A stretch of 10,257 nucleotides of DNA from Natronohydrobacter sp. (lineage in GTDB: Bacteria; Pseudomonadota; Alphaproteobacteria; Rhodobacterales; Rhodobacteraceae), in assembly GCA_007117255.1 (NCBI GenBank), contig SKGU01000132.1:1-10257 (forward strand), written 5' to 3'. Position numbers and translations under genes: made by a program. This document shows positions 1-7,453 of this stretch, piece by piece. The stretch's first letter is position 1. Every line of letters begins with the position of its first letter. Below the pieces are notes generated by a model that saw only the letters and a list, made by a program, of their open reading frames with translations, was not told the origin of the DNA and did not search any database.

Positions 1-11
1 GGGCTCCGCCC
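1..11 (-). terminator. Possible start of a terminator hairpin after pyc
   Basis: Two bases after the pyc stop codon, the minus strand reads GGGC-GGA-GCCC, a short GC-rich hairpin of 4 bp with a 3-nt loop. Any T-tract that would make it a Rho-independent terminator lies beyond the window edge, so this is only suggestive. Confidence 0.25.
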
Positions 12-13
12 TG

Positions 14-3000
14 TCAGCTTTCCAGCTCGATCATCAGGTCTTTGGCTTCGATCTGCGTGCCAGCCTGCACATGCACGGCTTTGACTGTCGCCGCGCGATC
101 CGCGTGTAGCCCGGTCTCCATTTTCATTGCTTCGATTGTCACCAACAGATCGCCCGGTTTGACTTGCGTGCCCACGCTGACTGCCACAGAGGCGACAGAA
201 CCGGGCATGGGGGCACCGATATGGTCAGGATTGGATGGGTCGGCCTTGGCGCGCTGTGCCGTTTTCGCTTTCACCTCGCGGTTCGGAACCCGTATCGTGC
301 GCGGCTGGCCGTTGAGCTCAAAGAACACCTTGGCGTCGCCATCATCTGTGGTTTCCCCCAGCGTGATCATGCGAATTTCCAGTGTTTTGCCCGGATCAAT
401 CTCGGCGGAAATTTCTTCGCCGGGTTCCATCCCGTAAAAGAATGTCCGCGTTGGCAGGGTGCGCACTGGGCCATAGACCCGGTGGCGGCCCATATAATCA
501 AGGAACACTTTAGGATACATCAGATAGCCGTTCAGATCCTCGTCATCGACGCGGAATCCATCCAGATCCTCGATCAGTTTCGCGCGCGCCGCTTCCAGAT
601 CAACCGGTTCCAGATGGGCGCCGGGACGGTCGGTGACCGGGCTGTCATCCTTCAGCACCTTGCGCAGAATGCCCTCAGGCCATCCGCCGGGGGGCTGACC
701 CAGATTGCCGCGCAGCATGTCGATCACCGAATCCGGGAAGCTGACATCCTTGTCCGGGTTTTCCACATCGGCGCGGTTCAAACCTTGGCTGACCATCATC
801 AGCGCCATGTCGCCCACAACCTTGGACGAGGGCGTGACCTTCACGATGTCGCCGAACATCATGTTCACATCAGCATAGGTACGGGCAATCTCTGGCCAGC
901 GATCTTCCAGTCCCATCGAGCGCGCCTGCGCCTTGAGGTTGGTGAACTGACCGCCTGGCATTTCATGCAGATACACTTCTGATGAAGGCGCCTGCTGTGC
1001 GGATTCAAATGCCGCATAATGTTGGCGCACTTCTTCCCAATAGTCCGAAATTTTGCGTATCGCGCCCATATCAAGGCCTGTGTCGCGCTCTGTAAAGCGC
1101 AGGGCTTCAACGATAGACCCCAAAGTCGGCTGCGATGTGTTGCCCGACAGTGCGTCCATCGCCGCATCAGCCGCATCGACCCCGGCTTCGGCGGCCGCCA
1201 AGATGGTTGCGCCGGCAATGCCGCCAGTATCATGTGTGTGGAAATGGATGGGCAGGCCAACTTCCTCTTTCAGTGCTTTTATCAGGATACGGGCCGAAGC
1301 AGGCTTCAGCAGACCTGCCATATCCTTCAGGCCCAGCACATGCGCGCCCGCGTCCCGCAGGTCTTTGCCCATCTTCACATAATATTGCAGGTCGTATTTC
1401 GCGCGCTCCGGGTTCAGAATGTCGCCGGTATAGCAGATCGTGCCTTCGCAGACCTTGTTCGCCTCGATTACCGCATCCATAGCGACGCGCATGTTCTCGA
1501 CCCAGTTCAGGCTGTCAAAAACGCGGAACACATCGACCCCGGTTTCTGCTGCCTGTTTGACGAAGAACTGTACCACATTATCAGGATAATTCGTGTAGCC
1601 GACTCCGTTAGAGGCACGCAAAAGCATCTGTGTCATCAGATTCGGCATGCGTTCGCGCAGATCGCGCAGGCGTTGCCACGGGCATTCCTGCAAGAAGCGA
1701 TAAGCCACATCGAATGTCGCCCCGCCCCAGCATTCGACTGAAAACAGTTGCGGCAACATATGGGAATAGGCCGGTGCGACCCGGATCATGTCGATCGAGC
1801 GCATCCGCGTGGCCAGTAGCGACTGATGCGCATCGCGCATGGTTGTGTCGGTCAGCAGAAGTTGCTTTTGCGCCGCCATCCAGTCGGCCACAGCTTGCGG
1901 ACCTTGCTCGTCGAGGATCTGCTTGGCCCCGCGCTGCGGCTCGCCCGTCACTTTCGGCGCAACCGGGGTCCGGATGCCAACGGGCGGCAGGGCGCGGCCG
2001 GCAGTTTCGGGGTGTCCGTTAACCGTGATATCCGCGATATAGGTCAGGATCTTGGTCGCCCGGTCGCGGCGTTTGCGGAAGTTGAACAGCTCTTCCGTGG
2101 TGTCGATGAACTTGGTCGTGTAGCTCATATCCAGGAAGGTCGGATGTTTGAGCAGGTTTTCCACAAAGGCGATATTGGTGCTGACGCCGCGAATACGGAA
2201 TTCGCGCAAAGCCCGGTCCATGCGGGCGATGGCTTCGGTTGGCGTGGGGGCCCATGCAGTCACCTTGACCAGAAGCGAATCGTAATAGCGCGTGATCACG
2301 CCGCCTGCATAGGCGGTGCCGCCATCCAGACGAATGCCCATGCCTGTGGCGCTGCGATAGGCGGTCAGGCGGCCATAATCAGGGATGAAATTGTTCAGCG
2401 GGTCTTCGGTCGTCACCCGGCATTGCAGCGCATGGCCAGACAGCGTGACATCGCCCTGCGACGGGGTGCCTGTCGCCTCGGACAGGGTTGCCCCTTCGGC
2501 AATGCGGATCTGCGCCTTGACGATGTCGATGCCGGTCACTTCTTCTGTGACCGTATGTTCCACCTGAACGCGTGGGTTCACTTCGATGAAGTAGAATTCC
2601 TCGGTATCCATATCCATCAGGAATTCGACCGTGCCCGCGTTCTGATAGCCGACCGCGCGCCCGATTTTCAGCGCCTCTTCGCAGATCGCGGCGCGTTGAT
2701 TGTCACTCAGGTAAGGGGCAGGGGCACGTTCGACAACTTTCTGGTTGCGGCGCTGAACGGTGCAGTCGCGCTCATACAGGTGATAGAGGTTGCCATGCGT
2801 GTCGCCCAGAAGCTGCACTTCCACATGACGCGCGCGCAGGATCATCTTTTCCAGATACCCTTCGCCATTGCCAAAGGCGGCCTCGGCCTCGCGGCGGCCC
2901 TCGCGGACGCGGGCTTCCAGCTCATCAGGCCCGTTTACCGCGCGCATCCCGCGCCCGCCGCCGCCATGGCTGGCTTTCAGCATCAGCGGATAGCCGACCT

Positions 3001-3457
3001 TCTCGGCCATTGCGCGGACCTCGTCCATGTCTTCGCCCAGAACATCCGTGGCGGGAATGACTGGCACACCTGCATCAATGGCCACGCGCCGCGCGCTGGC
3101 CTTGTCGCCCAAAGCGCGCATGGTTTCCGCCTTGGGGCCGATGAAGGTGATCCCATTGGCCACGCAAGCCTCTACCAGTTCCGGATTTTCGGACAGCAGA
3201 CCATAGCCGGGATGGATCGCATCTGCGCCAGACGCCTTGGCAACGCGGATGATTTCTTCAATCGACAGATAGGCGGCAACAGGACCAAGACCTTCGCCGA
3301 TGCGGTAGGCTTCATCTGCCTTGAACCGGTGCAGACCGAGCTTATCCTCTTCCGCATAAACCGCGACCGTGCGTTTGCCCAACTCATTGGCGGCCCGCAT
3401 GATCCGAATGGCGATTTCGCCGCGGTTTGCGACCAGGATTTTCTTGAACTCGGCCAT
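14..3457 (-). CDS. pyc: Pyruvate carboxylase (biotin-dependent, single-chain)
   Basis: This 1147-residue protein carboxylates pyruvate to oxaloacetate using ATP and bicarbonate, the main anaplerotic step feeding the TCA cycle; it acts in the cytosol. Its length and domain order match single-chain pyruvate carboxylases. The biotin carboxylase domain covers about residues 1-455, with the N-terminal ILVANRGEIA motif, the ATP-grasp glycine-rich loop GGGGRG at 165-170 and EVNPRVQVEH at 292-301. The carboxyltransferase domain (about 530-800) shows TDTTMRDAHQS with metal-ligand candidate D542, the lysine expected to be carboxylated in LGLKDMAG (K711) and the HTHDT metal motif at 740-744. The C-terminal biotinyl domain carries EAMKMET with biotinyl-lysine K1112. 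The ATG at 3457 is preceded by GGGGG five bases upstream. The gene lies 82 bp behind the alpha-hydroxy-acid dehydrogenase gene on the same strand. No catalytic motif is missing. Confidence 0.97.
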   Translation of the reverse strand: MAEFKKILVANRGEIAIRIMRAANELGKRTVAVYAEEDKLGLHRFKADEAYRIGEGLGPVAAYLSIEEIIRVAKASGADAIHPGYGLLSENPELVEACVANGITFIGPKAETMRALGDKASARRVAIDAGVPVIPATDVLGEDMDEVRAMAEKVGYPLMLKASHGGGGRGMRAVNGPDELEARVREGRREAEAAFGNGEGYLEKMILRARHVEVQLLGDTHGNLYHLYERDCTVQRRNQKVVERAPAPYLSDNQRAAICEEALKIGRAVGYQNAGTVEFLMDMDTEEFYFIEVNPRVQVEHTVTEEVTGIDIVKAQIRIAEGATLSEATGTPSQGDVTLSGHALQCRVTTEDPLNNFIPDYGRLTAYRSATGMGIRLDGGTAYAGGVITRYYDSLLVKVTAWAPTPTEAIARMDRALREFRIRGVSTNIAFVENLLKHPTFLDMSYTTKFIDTTEELFNFRKRRDRATKILTYIADITVNGHPETAGRALPPVGIRTPVAPKVTGEPQRGAKQILDEQGPQAVADWMAAQKQLLLTDTTMRDAHQSLLATRMRSIDMIRVAPAYSHMLPQLFSVECWGGATFDVAYRFLQECPWQRLRDLRERMPNLMTQMLLRASNGVGYTNYPDNVVQFFVKQAAETGVDVFRVFDSLNWVENMRVAMDAVIEANKVCEGTICYTGDILNPERAKYDLQYYVKMGKDLRDAGAHVLGLKDMAGLLKPASARILIKALKEEVGLPIHFHTHDTGGIAGATILAAAEAGVDAADAAMDALSGNTSQPTLGSIVEALRFTERDTGLDMGAIRKISDYWEEVRQHYAAFESAQQAPSSEVYLHEMPGGQFTNLKAQARSMGLEDRWPEIARTYADVNMMFGDIVKVTPSSKVVGDMALMMVSQGLNRADVENPDKDVSFPDSVIDMLRGNLGQPPGGWPEGILRKVLKDDSPVTDRPGAHLEPVDLEAARAKLIEDLDGFRVDDEDLNGYLMYPKVFLDYMGRHRVYGPVRTLPTRTFFYGMEPGEEISAEIDPGKTLEIRMITLGETTDDGDAKVFFELNGQPRTIRVPNREVKAKTAQRAKADPSNPDHIGAPMPGSVASVAVSVGTQVKPGDLLVTIEAMKMETGLHADRAATVKAVHVQAGTQIEAKDLMIELES

Positions 3458-3502
3458 TTAGTCCCCCATTTTTCTCGCTGAGACAGCGCAAACATTACCG
3501 GA

Positions 3503-3532
3503 TTTCTAGGCTGAATTCTGCGGTGCAGTAAA
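3503..3532 (-). promoter_or_regulatory. Candidate sigma70-type promoter for pyc
   Basis: On the minus strand, TTTACT (complement of 3527-3532) and TAGAAA (complement of 3503-3508) are separated by 18 bp. Each matches the -35 or -10 consensus at 4 of 6 positions. The pair sits about 45 bp upstream of the pyc ATG, so pyc may have its own promoter in addition to any read-through from the upstream gene. The match is weak and unsupported by other data. Confidence 0.25.
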
Positions 3533-3539
3533 GCACTTG

Positions 3540-4712
3540 TTACAATTCGTTGGGATTGGGGCCGCGATCCGTAAGCGGCCAGAGCCGCCTGTGCGCGTCC
3601 TGGGGCCGTGTCGTGCCCAACTGTGTCAGATTGGAAATCAGGTCTTCACGCAGTACATGCGCCAGATGTGCTGGACCATCTTCTCCAAGCGCGCCAAGCG
3701 CATAGTGCCAGCCGCGCCCCAGCATCGTGAAATCCGCCCCAAGTGCTAATGCGCGCAAGATGTCCAGCCCGGATACCAGCCCACCATCATAGATCAGCGG
3801 CATCTCTGGCCCCAAGGCTGTGCGGATGTGCCGCAGCGCGTCCAGCGCGGCCGGTGCCCCGTCAAATTGGCGCCCGCCATGGTTGGAAACCCAGATCGCA
3901 TCGGCCCCCGCATCGCGCAGGCGCAGGGCATCAGCGGGGTCCATCACCCCCTTTATGACCAGCGGTCCGTCCCATAAATCGCGCACTGCGAGCAGATAAT
4001 CCCAGTCGGGTGCTGCGCGCAGCAGATAGCCCGGATGCGCGGTGGATGGCGCGTTGCCATCCAGTTTCAGATACTCTTCCATCAACCGCAATCTGGGCTG
4101 GCCATGGCGCACAGTGCCCAAAGCCCATGCCGGACGCTGCGCGATCTGCCACAGCATCGAGGGCGTCAGTTTGGGCGGGATGGACAGTTGCGCCCGCAAC
4201 TGGCGTTCGCGCCGCGACGGCCCCGGCAGATCGACGGTCAGAACCAGCACGCGAAAGCCCGATGCGCGCGCGCGGGTCAGGATATCGGCGCGAATCTTGG
4301 GGTCTTTGGGCGGGTAAAGCTGAAACCATCCGATATCGCCTGCAATCGGGCCAATCTCTTCAGGCAGGCGCGTGGCGACAGTGCTGAGTGTATAGGGCAG
4401 GCGCGCGCGCTGCGCCATGCGCGCAAGGGCGGCTTCTGCGCCGGGCCAGATCAGCCCGGACATGCCGACAGGGGCCACGCCAACCGGCAGGGCGTAATCT
4501 TGCCCCAGAAAACGTGTTGTCAGATCGGGTGCTATTGATCCACGCAGAATCGCGGGGCAGAAAGTGACCTGATCAAGCGCGGCGCGATTGCGTGGCTTGA
4601 CAGATTCTGTGCCCGTGGCGCTGTCCAGATATTCCCATACGAACCAAGGCACACGGCCCTTGCAGGTCGTTTTCATGTCGGACAGGGCCGGATAGCGTAA
4701 ATCAAGGCTCAT
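3540..4712 (-). CDS. FMN-dependent alpha-hydroxy-acid dehydrogenase/oxidase (LldD-like)
   Basis: This 390-residue protein belongs to the FMN-dependent 2-hydroxy-acid dehydrogenase family (L-lactate dehydrogenase LldD, glycolate oxidase, mandelate dehydrogenase), which oxidises a 2-hydroxy acid to the 2-oxo acid. Visible family motifs are the FMN-contacting PVGVAPVGMSG at 77-85, QLYPPKDP at 131-138, TVDLPGPSRRER at 159-170, K254 in VIKG, and the active-site segment SNHGGRQFDG at 276-285 with the general-base histidine H278. DGG at 309-311 and LGRGW at 331-335 bind the FMN phosphate. The frame continues open upstream to 4868, but the added residues are not family-like and would overlap pcrA, so I chose the ATG at 4712. 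It has no Shine-Dalgarno sequence but a promoter-like -10 seven bases upstream. The substrate cannot be fixed from sequence. L-lactate is attractive because pyruvate carboxylase is encoded next door on the same strand. Confidence 0.9.
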   Translation of the reverse strand: MSLDLRYPALSDMKTTCKGRVPWFVWEYLDSATGTESVKPRNRAALDQVTFCPAILRGSIAPDLTTRFLGQDYALPVGVAPVGMSGLIWPGAEAALARMAQRARLPYTLSTVATRLPEEIGPIAGDIGWFQLYPPKDPKIRADILTRARASGFRVLVLTVDLPGPSRRERQLRAQLSIPPKLTPSMLWQIAQRPAWALGTVRHGQPRLRLMEEYLKLDGNAPSTAHPGYLLRAAPDWDYLLAVRDLWDGPLVIKGVMDPADALRLRDAGADAIWVSNHGGRQFDGAPAALDALRHIRTALGPEMPLIYDGGLVSGLDILRALALGADFTMLGRGWHYALGALGEDGPAHLAHVLREDLISNLTQLGTTRPQDAHRRLWPLTDRGPNPNEL

Positions 4713-4747
4713 GGCGCTGACTATATCGGGCTGCTGCGCAGAGCCAA
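4712..4747 (-). promoter_or_regulatory. Promoter of the alpha-hydroxy-acid dehydrogenase gene, predicting a leaderless mRNA
   Basis: On the minus strand, TTGGCT (complement of 4742-4747, 4/6 to the -35 consensus) and TATAGT (complement of 4720-4725, 5/6 to the -10 consensus) are 16 bp apart. Only seven bases (4713-4719) separate the -10 from the ATG. Transcription would therefore start at or next to the start codon. The absence of any Shine-Dalgarno sequence upstream of this ATG fits a leaderless transcript. Confidence 0.45.
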
Positions 4748-4768
4748 GACCGAGTGCAAATAAAGTTA

Positions 4769-4783
4769 GAACTTTTGTGGAAC
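4769..4783 (+). promoter_or_regulatory. LexA (SOS) box GAAC-N7-GAAC upstream of pcrA
   Basis: GAAC at 4769-4772 and GAAC at 4780-4783 are separated by exactly seven bases. This is the direct-repeat LexA operator known from alphaproteobacteria including Rhodobacter (GAAC/GTTC-N7), unlike the palindromic E. coli box. It lies 41 bp upstream of the helicase ATG and 56 bp upstream of the divergent dehydrogenase ATG. The pairing with a DNA-repair helicase gene makes it more credible than a chance match. It overlaps an inverted repeat, AAAGTT-AG-AACTTT (4762-4775). Confidence 0.65.
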
Positions 4784-4812
4784 ACCGCTTTTCCTGTTGC
4801 GCCAGCCGCGCT

Positions 4813-4816
4813 AGGA
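4813..4816 (+). promoter_or_regulatory. Ribosome binding site deciding the pcrA start
   Basis: AGGA lies eight bases before the ATG at 4825, a normal Shine-Dalgarno spacing. The frame is open back to an ATG at 4711, but that stretch crosses the LexA box and overlaps the divergent gene start by two bases, so 4825 is preferred. Confidence 0.6.
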
Positions 4817-4824
4817 TCGCGCGC

Positions 4825-7206
4825 ATGAGTGATTTCAATGCTGATCTGCCGTTGTCCGCCCGCGCCATGGCTGCGCGTCCTGCCCCGTATCTGGACGGGT
4901 TGAACCCCGCGCAGCGTCAGGCGGTGGAGGCGCTGGATGGCCCGGTGCTGATGCTGGCGGGGGCCGGGACGGGCAAGACAAAGGCACTGACGGCGCGGAT
5001 TGCGCATTTGCTGAACACAGGGCGTGCTTATCCGTCGGGCATATTGGCCGTGACCTTCACCAACCGGGCCGCGCGCGAGATGAAGCTGCGCGTGGGCGGA
5101 TACCTGGGCGAAGCGGTCGAGGGGATGCCCTGGCTGGGCACATTCCATTCGATCTGCGCAAAGCTGTTGCGTCGGCACGCCGAACTGGTTGGGCTGAAAT
5201 CGAATTTCACGATTCTGGACAGTGACGATCAGTTGCGCTTGCTCAAGCAGTTGATCGTGGCTGCGAATATTGACGAAAAACGCTGGCCGGCGCGGCTGAT
5301 GGCGTCGATCATTGACCAGTGGAAGAACCGCGCATGGCGGCCCGATCAGGTGCCGAGCTCGGAGGCAAATGCCTTCAATAATCGCGGCACTGAAATATAT
5401 GCCGCCTATCAGGAGCGGCTGAAAACCCTGAATGCCTGTGACTTCGGGGATTTGCTGCTGCATTGTGTCAGCATTTTTCAAGCGCATGCCGATGTGCTGG
5501 AAAGCTACCAGAAACGTTTTCGCTATATTCTGGTGGATGAGTATCAGGATACGAACGTCGCGCAATATCTCTGGCTGCGGCTGCTGGCGGGGGGGCACAA
5601 GAATATCTGCTGCGTGGGCGATGATGACCAGTCGATCTATGGCTGGCGCGGGGCCGAAGTCGGAAACATCTTGCGATTCGAACGTGATTTTCCCGGTGCC
5701 GTGGTGGTGCGGCTGGAGCAGAATTACCGCTCGACCCCGCATATTCTGGCGGCAGCCTCGCAGGTCATCGCGGGCAATGAGGACCGGCTGGGAAAAACGC
5801 TCTGGACTGACGCACGCGATGGCGAAAAGGTGCGCCTGATCGGGCATTGGGACGGCGAGGAAGAAGCCCGCTGGATCGGTGAACAGATCGAGGATCTGAA
5901 CCGGGGCACACGCGGGTTAAACCCGTTCAGCCTTGACCAGATGGCTGTGCTGGTGCGCGCAAGCCACCAGATGCGCGCTTTTGAGGATCGGTTTCTGACC
6001 ATCGGCATGCCTTACCGCGTGATCGGCGGTCCGCGCTTCTATGAGCGGATGGAAATCCGCGATGCGCTGGCCTATTTCCGGCTTGCTGTCAGCCCCGGTG
6101 ACGATCTGGCCTTTGAGCGGATCGTGAACACGCCCAAGCGGGGTTTGGGCGACAAGGCGCAACAGACCATCCAGCGGATTGCGCGAGCCAATGATCTGTC
6201 GCTTGTCGCGGGCGCGGCGCTGGCGCTGGCGCAGGGCGAGATCAAGGGGAAGGGCGCAGGGCAACTGCGCAACCTGATCGAAGGGATCGCGCGTTGGAAC
6301 CGGGCGATTGGCACTTCCGGCATGGCCGAAGCCGATGACGATCTGATCGAGGTGATCCGCCCGGATGGGGCGGCGCTCAATCATATTGAGTTGGCAGAGC
6401 AGATACTTGAGGAGTCCGGCTATACCGAGATGTGGCTCAACGACAAGACGCCGGAAGCACCGGGGCGGCTGGAGAACCTGAAGGAACTGATCAAGGCGCT
6501 GGAGAATTTCGAAAACCTGCAAGGGTTTCTGGAACATATTGCGCTGATCATGGACAACGAATCGGATGCTGGTGAAGCCAAGGTCAGCATCATGACCCTG
6601 CACGGGGCCAAAGGGCTGGAATTCCCGGTGGTGTTTTTGCCGGGCTGGGAAGACGGGTTGTTCCCCTCGCAGCGTTCCATGGATGAGAGCGGGCAGAAAG
6701 GGTTGGAGGAAGAGCGCCGCCTGGCCTATGTCGGGATCACGCGGGCCGAGCAGATCTGCACGATCAGTTTTGCAGCCAATCGGCGCGTTTATGGGCAGTG
6801 GCAATCGCAGATGCCGTCCCGCTTTGTTGATGAACTGCCGGGCGCGCATGTCGATGTGCTGACCCCGCCGGGGCTATATGGTGGCGGTGCGCCCAGCATG
6901 GCCAGCACGGTCGAAGCGCGGGCTGAGCGCGCAGATGTCTATAACTCACCCGGCTGGCGGCGCTTGCAATCGGCCAGTGCCCGGCCAATGTCGCAACCGC
7001 GCGAGGCGGGCAACATGGTGATTGACGGCACTGCGACCCCCGCATTCGAGCCGGGCGCGCGGGTGTTCCATCAGAAATTTGGCTACGGGCATGTGTCGTC
7101 AGTTGAAGGCGACAAGCTGTTCATCGAGTTCGAGAAAGCCGGGCCACGTCATATCGTGGCAAAATTCGTCGTCCCGGCCGCGCAGGCGGATGACGTGCCA
7201 TTCTGA
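4825..7206 (+). CDS. pcrA: ATP-dependent 3'-5' DNA helicase, UvrD/PcrA type
   Basis: This 793-residue superfamily 1A helicase unwinds DNA in nucleotide excision repair, mismatch repair and removal of stalled replication or transcription complexes. All family motifs are present: the Q motif LNPAQRQAVE (27-36), Walker A AGAGTGKT (45-52), motif Ia AVTFTNRAAREM (75-86), GTFHSICAKLLR (105-116), motif II VDEYQDT (237-243), motif III VGDDDQSIYGWRGA (264-277), motif IV QNYRS (299-303), motif V TLHGAKGLEFPVVFLPG (591-607) and motif VI YVGITRAE (635-642). The C-terminal segment from about 738, with FHQKFGYGHV at 748-757, resembles the Tudor-like RNA-polymerase-binding domain of PcrA/UvrD. A LexA box 41 bp upstream suggests SOS induction. 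The gene converges on the sRNA array, with only 19 bp between its stop codon and the first hairpin. uvrD would be an equally valid name. Confidence 0.96.
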   Translation: MSDFNADLPLSARAMAARPAPYLDGLNPAQRQAVEALDGPVLMLAGAGTGKTKALTARIAHLLNTGRAYPSGILAVTFTNRAAREMKLRVGGYLGEAVEGMPWLGTFHSICAKLLRRHAELVGLKSNFTILDSDDQLRLLKQLIVAANIDEKRWPARLMASIIDQWKNRAWRPDQVPSSEANAFNNRGTEIYAAYQERLKTLNACDFGDLLLHCVSIFQAHADVLESYQKRFRYILVDEYQDTNVAQYLWLRLLAGGHKNICCVGDDDQSIYGWRGAEVGNILRFERDFPGAVVVRLEQNYRSTPHILAAASQVIAGNEDRLGKTLWTDARDGEKVRLIGHWDGEEEARWIGEQIEDLNRGTRGLNPFSLDQMAVLVRASHQMRAFEDRFLTIGMPYRVIGGPRFYERMEIRDALAYFRLAVSPGDDLAFERIVNTPKRGLGDKAQQTIQRIARANDLSLVAGAALALAQGEIKGKGAGQLRNLIEGIARWNRAIGTSGMAEADDDLIEVIRPDGAALNHIELAEQILEESGYTEMWLNDKTPEAPGRLENLKELIKALENFENLQGFLEHIALIMDNESDAGEAKVSIMTLHGAKGLEFPVVFLPGWEDGLFPSQRSMDESGQKGLEEERRLAYVGITRAEQICTISFAANRRVYGQWQSQMPSRFVDELPGAHVDVLTPPGLYGGGAPSMASTVEARAERADVYNSPGWRRLQSASARPMSQPREAGNMVIDGTATPAFEPGARVFHQKFGYGHVSSVEGDKLFIEFEKAGPRHIVAKFVVPAAQADDVPF

Positions 7207-7225
7207 TCTGATAGGCAAATAAAAA

Positions 7226-7261
7226 GGCGACAGTCCCAGGGAGGAGGAGGGGACTGTCGCC
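7226..7261 (-). terminator. Rho-independent terminator of the ccaF1-sRNA transcript (last hairpin)
   Basis: Bases 7226-7237 and 7250-7261 form a perfect 12-bp GC-rich stem around the 12-nt loop 7238-7249. In minus-strand reading it is followed at once by TTTTTATTTG. This is the strongest stem of the six, and it probably serves both as the second arm of the last sRNA and as the terminator. On the plus strand the stem is followed by AATTTTG, so it could also act weakly at the end of pcrA, for which no other terminator is visible. Confidence 0.7.
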
Positions 7262-7302
7262 AATTTTGCAAGACCTCAGGGAGGAGGAGGAGGCCTTTGC
7301 AA
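7226..7302 (-). ncRNA. CcsR/cuckoo-type small RNA, third (distal) unit
   Basis: This two-hairpin unit reads 7302 to 7226. The first hairpin pairs TTGCAA (7266-7271 with 7297-7302). After one bulged A there follow a G-C pair, a G-U pair and four more pairs (7274-7277 with 7290-7293); the loop is 7278-7289. The second hairpin is the perfect 12-bp stem 7226-7237/7250-7261. Four bases separate them. Both loops expose CCUCCUCCC, complementary to strong Shine-Dalgarno sequences, so the RNA is expected to act by base pairing with mRNA leaders. In R. sphaeroides, CcsR RNAs are stress-induced and bind Hfq; that behaviour is transferred here by analogy only. Confidence 0.8.
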
Positions 7303-7333
7303 TGTCAAAGAGCCCAGTGGACCCCGTATTCTT

Positions 7334-7408
7334 GGAACCTCAGGCCAGGGAGGAGGAGGGCCTGATGGTTCCCACGACCGCTCTCAGGGAGGAGGAGGAG
7401 AGCGACGT
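7334..7408 (-). ncRNA. CcsR/cuckoo-type small RNA, second (middle) unit
   Basis: This two-hairpin unit reads 7408 to 7334. The first hairpin pairs 7379-7385 with 7398-7404 (7 bp). It extends by a U-G wobble (7405 with 7378) and, past one bulged base, three more pairs (7374-7376 with 7406-7408); its loop is 7386-7397. The second pairs 7340-7346 with 7359-7365 and 7334-7339 with 7367-7372, 13 bp with one bulge at 7366, loop 7347-7358. One base separates the hairpins. Both loops carry CCUCCUCCC. A 45-nt spacer precedes the unit and a 31-nt spacer follows it, where processing from a common precursor could occur. Confidence 0.8.
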
Positions 7409-7453
7409 TCTGTGACCGGCTTCCAGCACTTTCGCGCCTTGCCCGGAATTCGT

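Noticed and set aside
1826..3481. Plus-strand open frame of 551 codons opposite pyc
   Set aside because: It is the antisense shadow of a high-GC gene with full pyruvate carboxylase motifs on the other strand.
4711..4824. Longer N-terminus for the helicase, starting at 4711
   Set aside because: The added residues do not resemble UvrD/PcrA N-termini, there is no ribosome binding site, and the region contains the promoter elements.
4713..4868. Longer N-terminus for the dehydrogenase, starting at 4868
   Set aside because: The extra 52 residues are not family-like, cross the LexA box and overlap the pcrA start.
4702..5847. Minus-strand open frame of 381 codons opposite pcrA
   Set aside because: It overlaps the helicase motifs in antisense and the start of the dehydrogenase gene, and has no recognisable domain.
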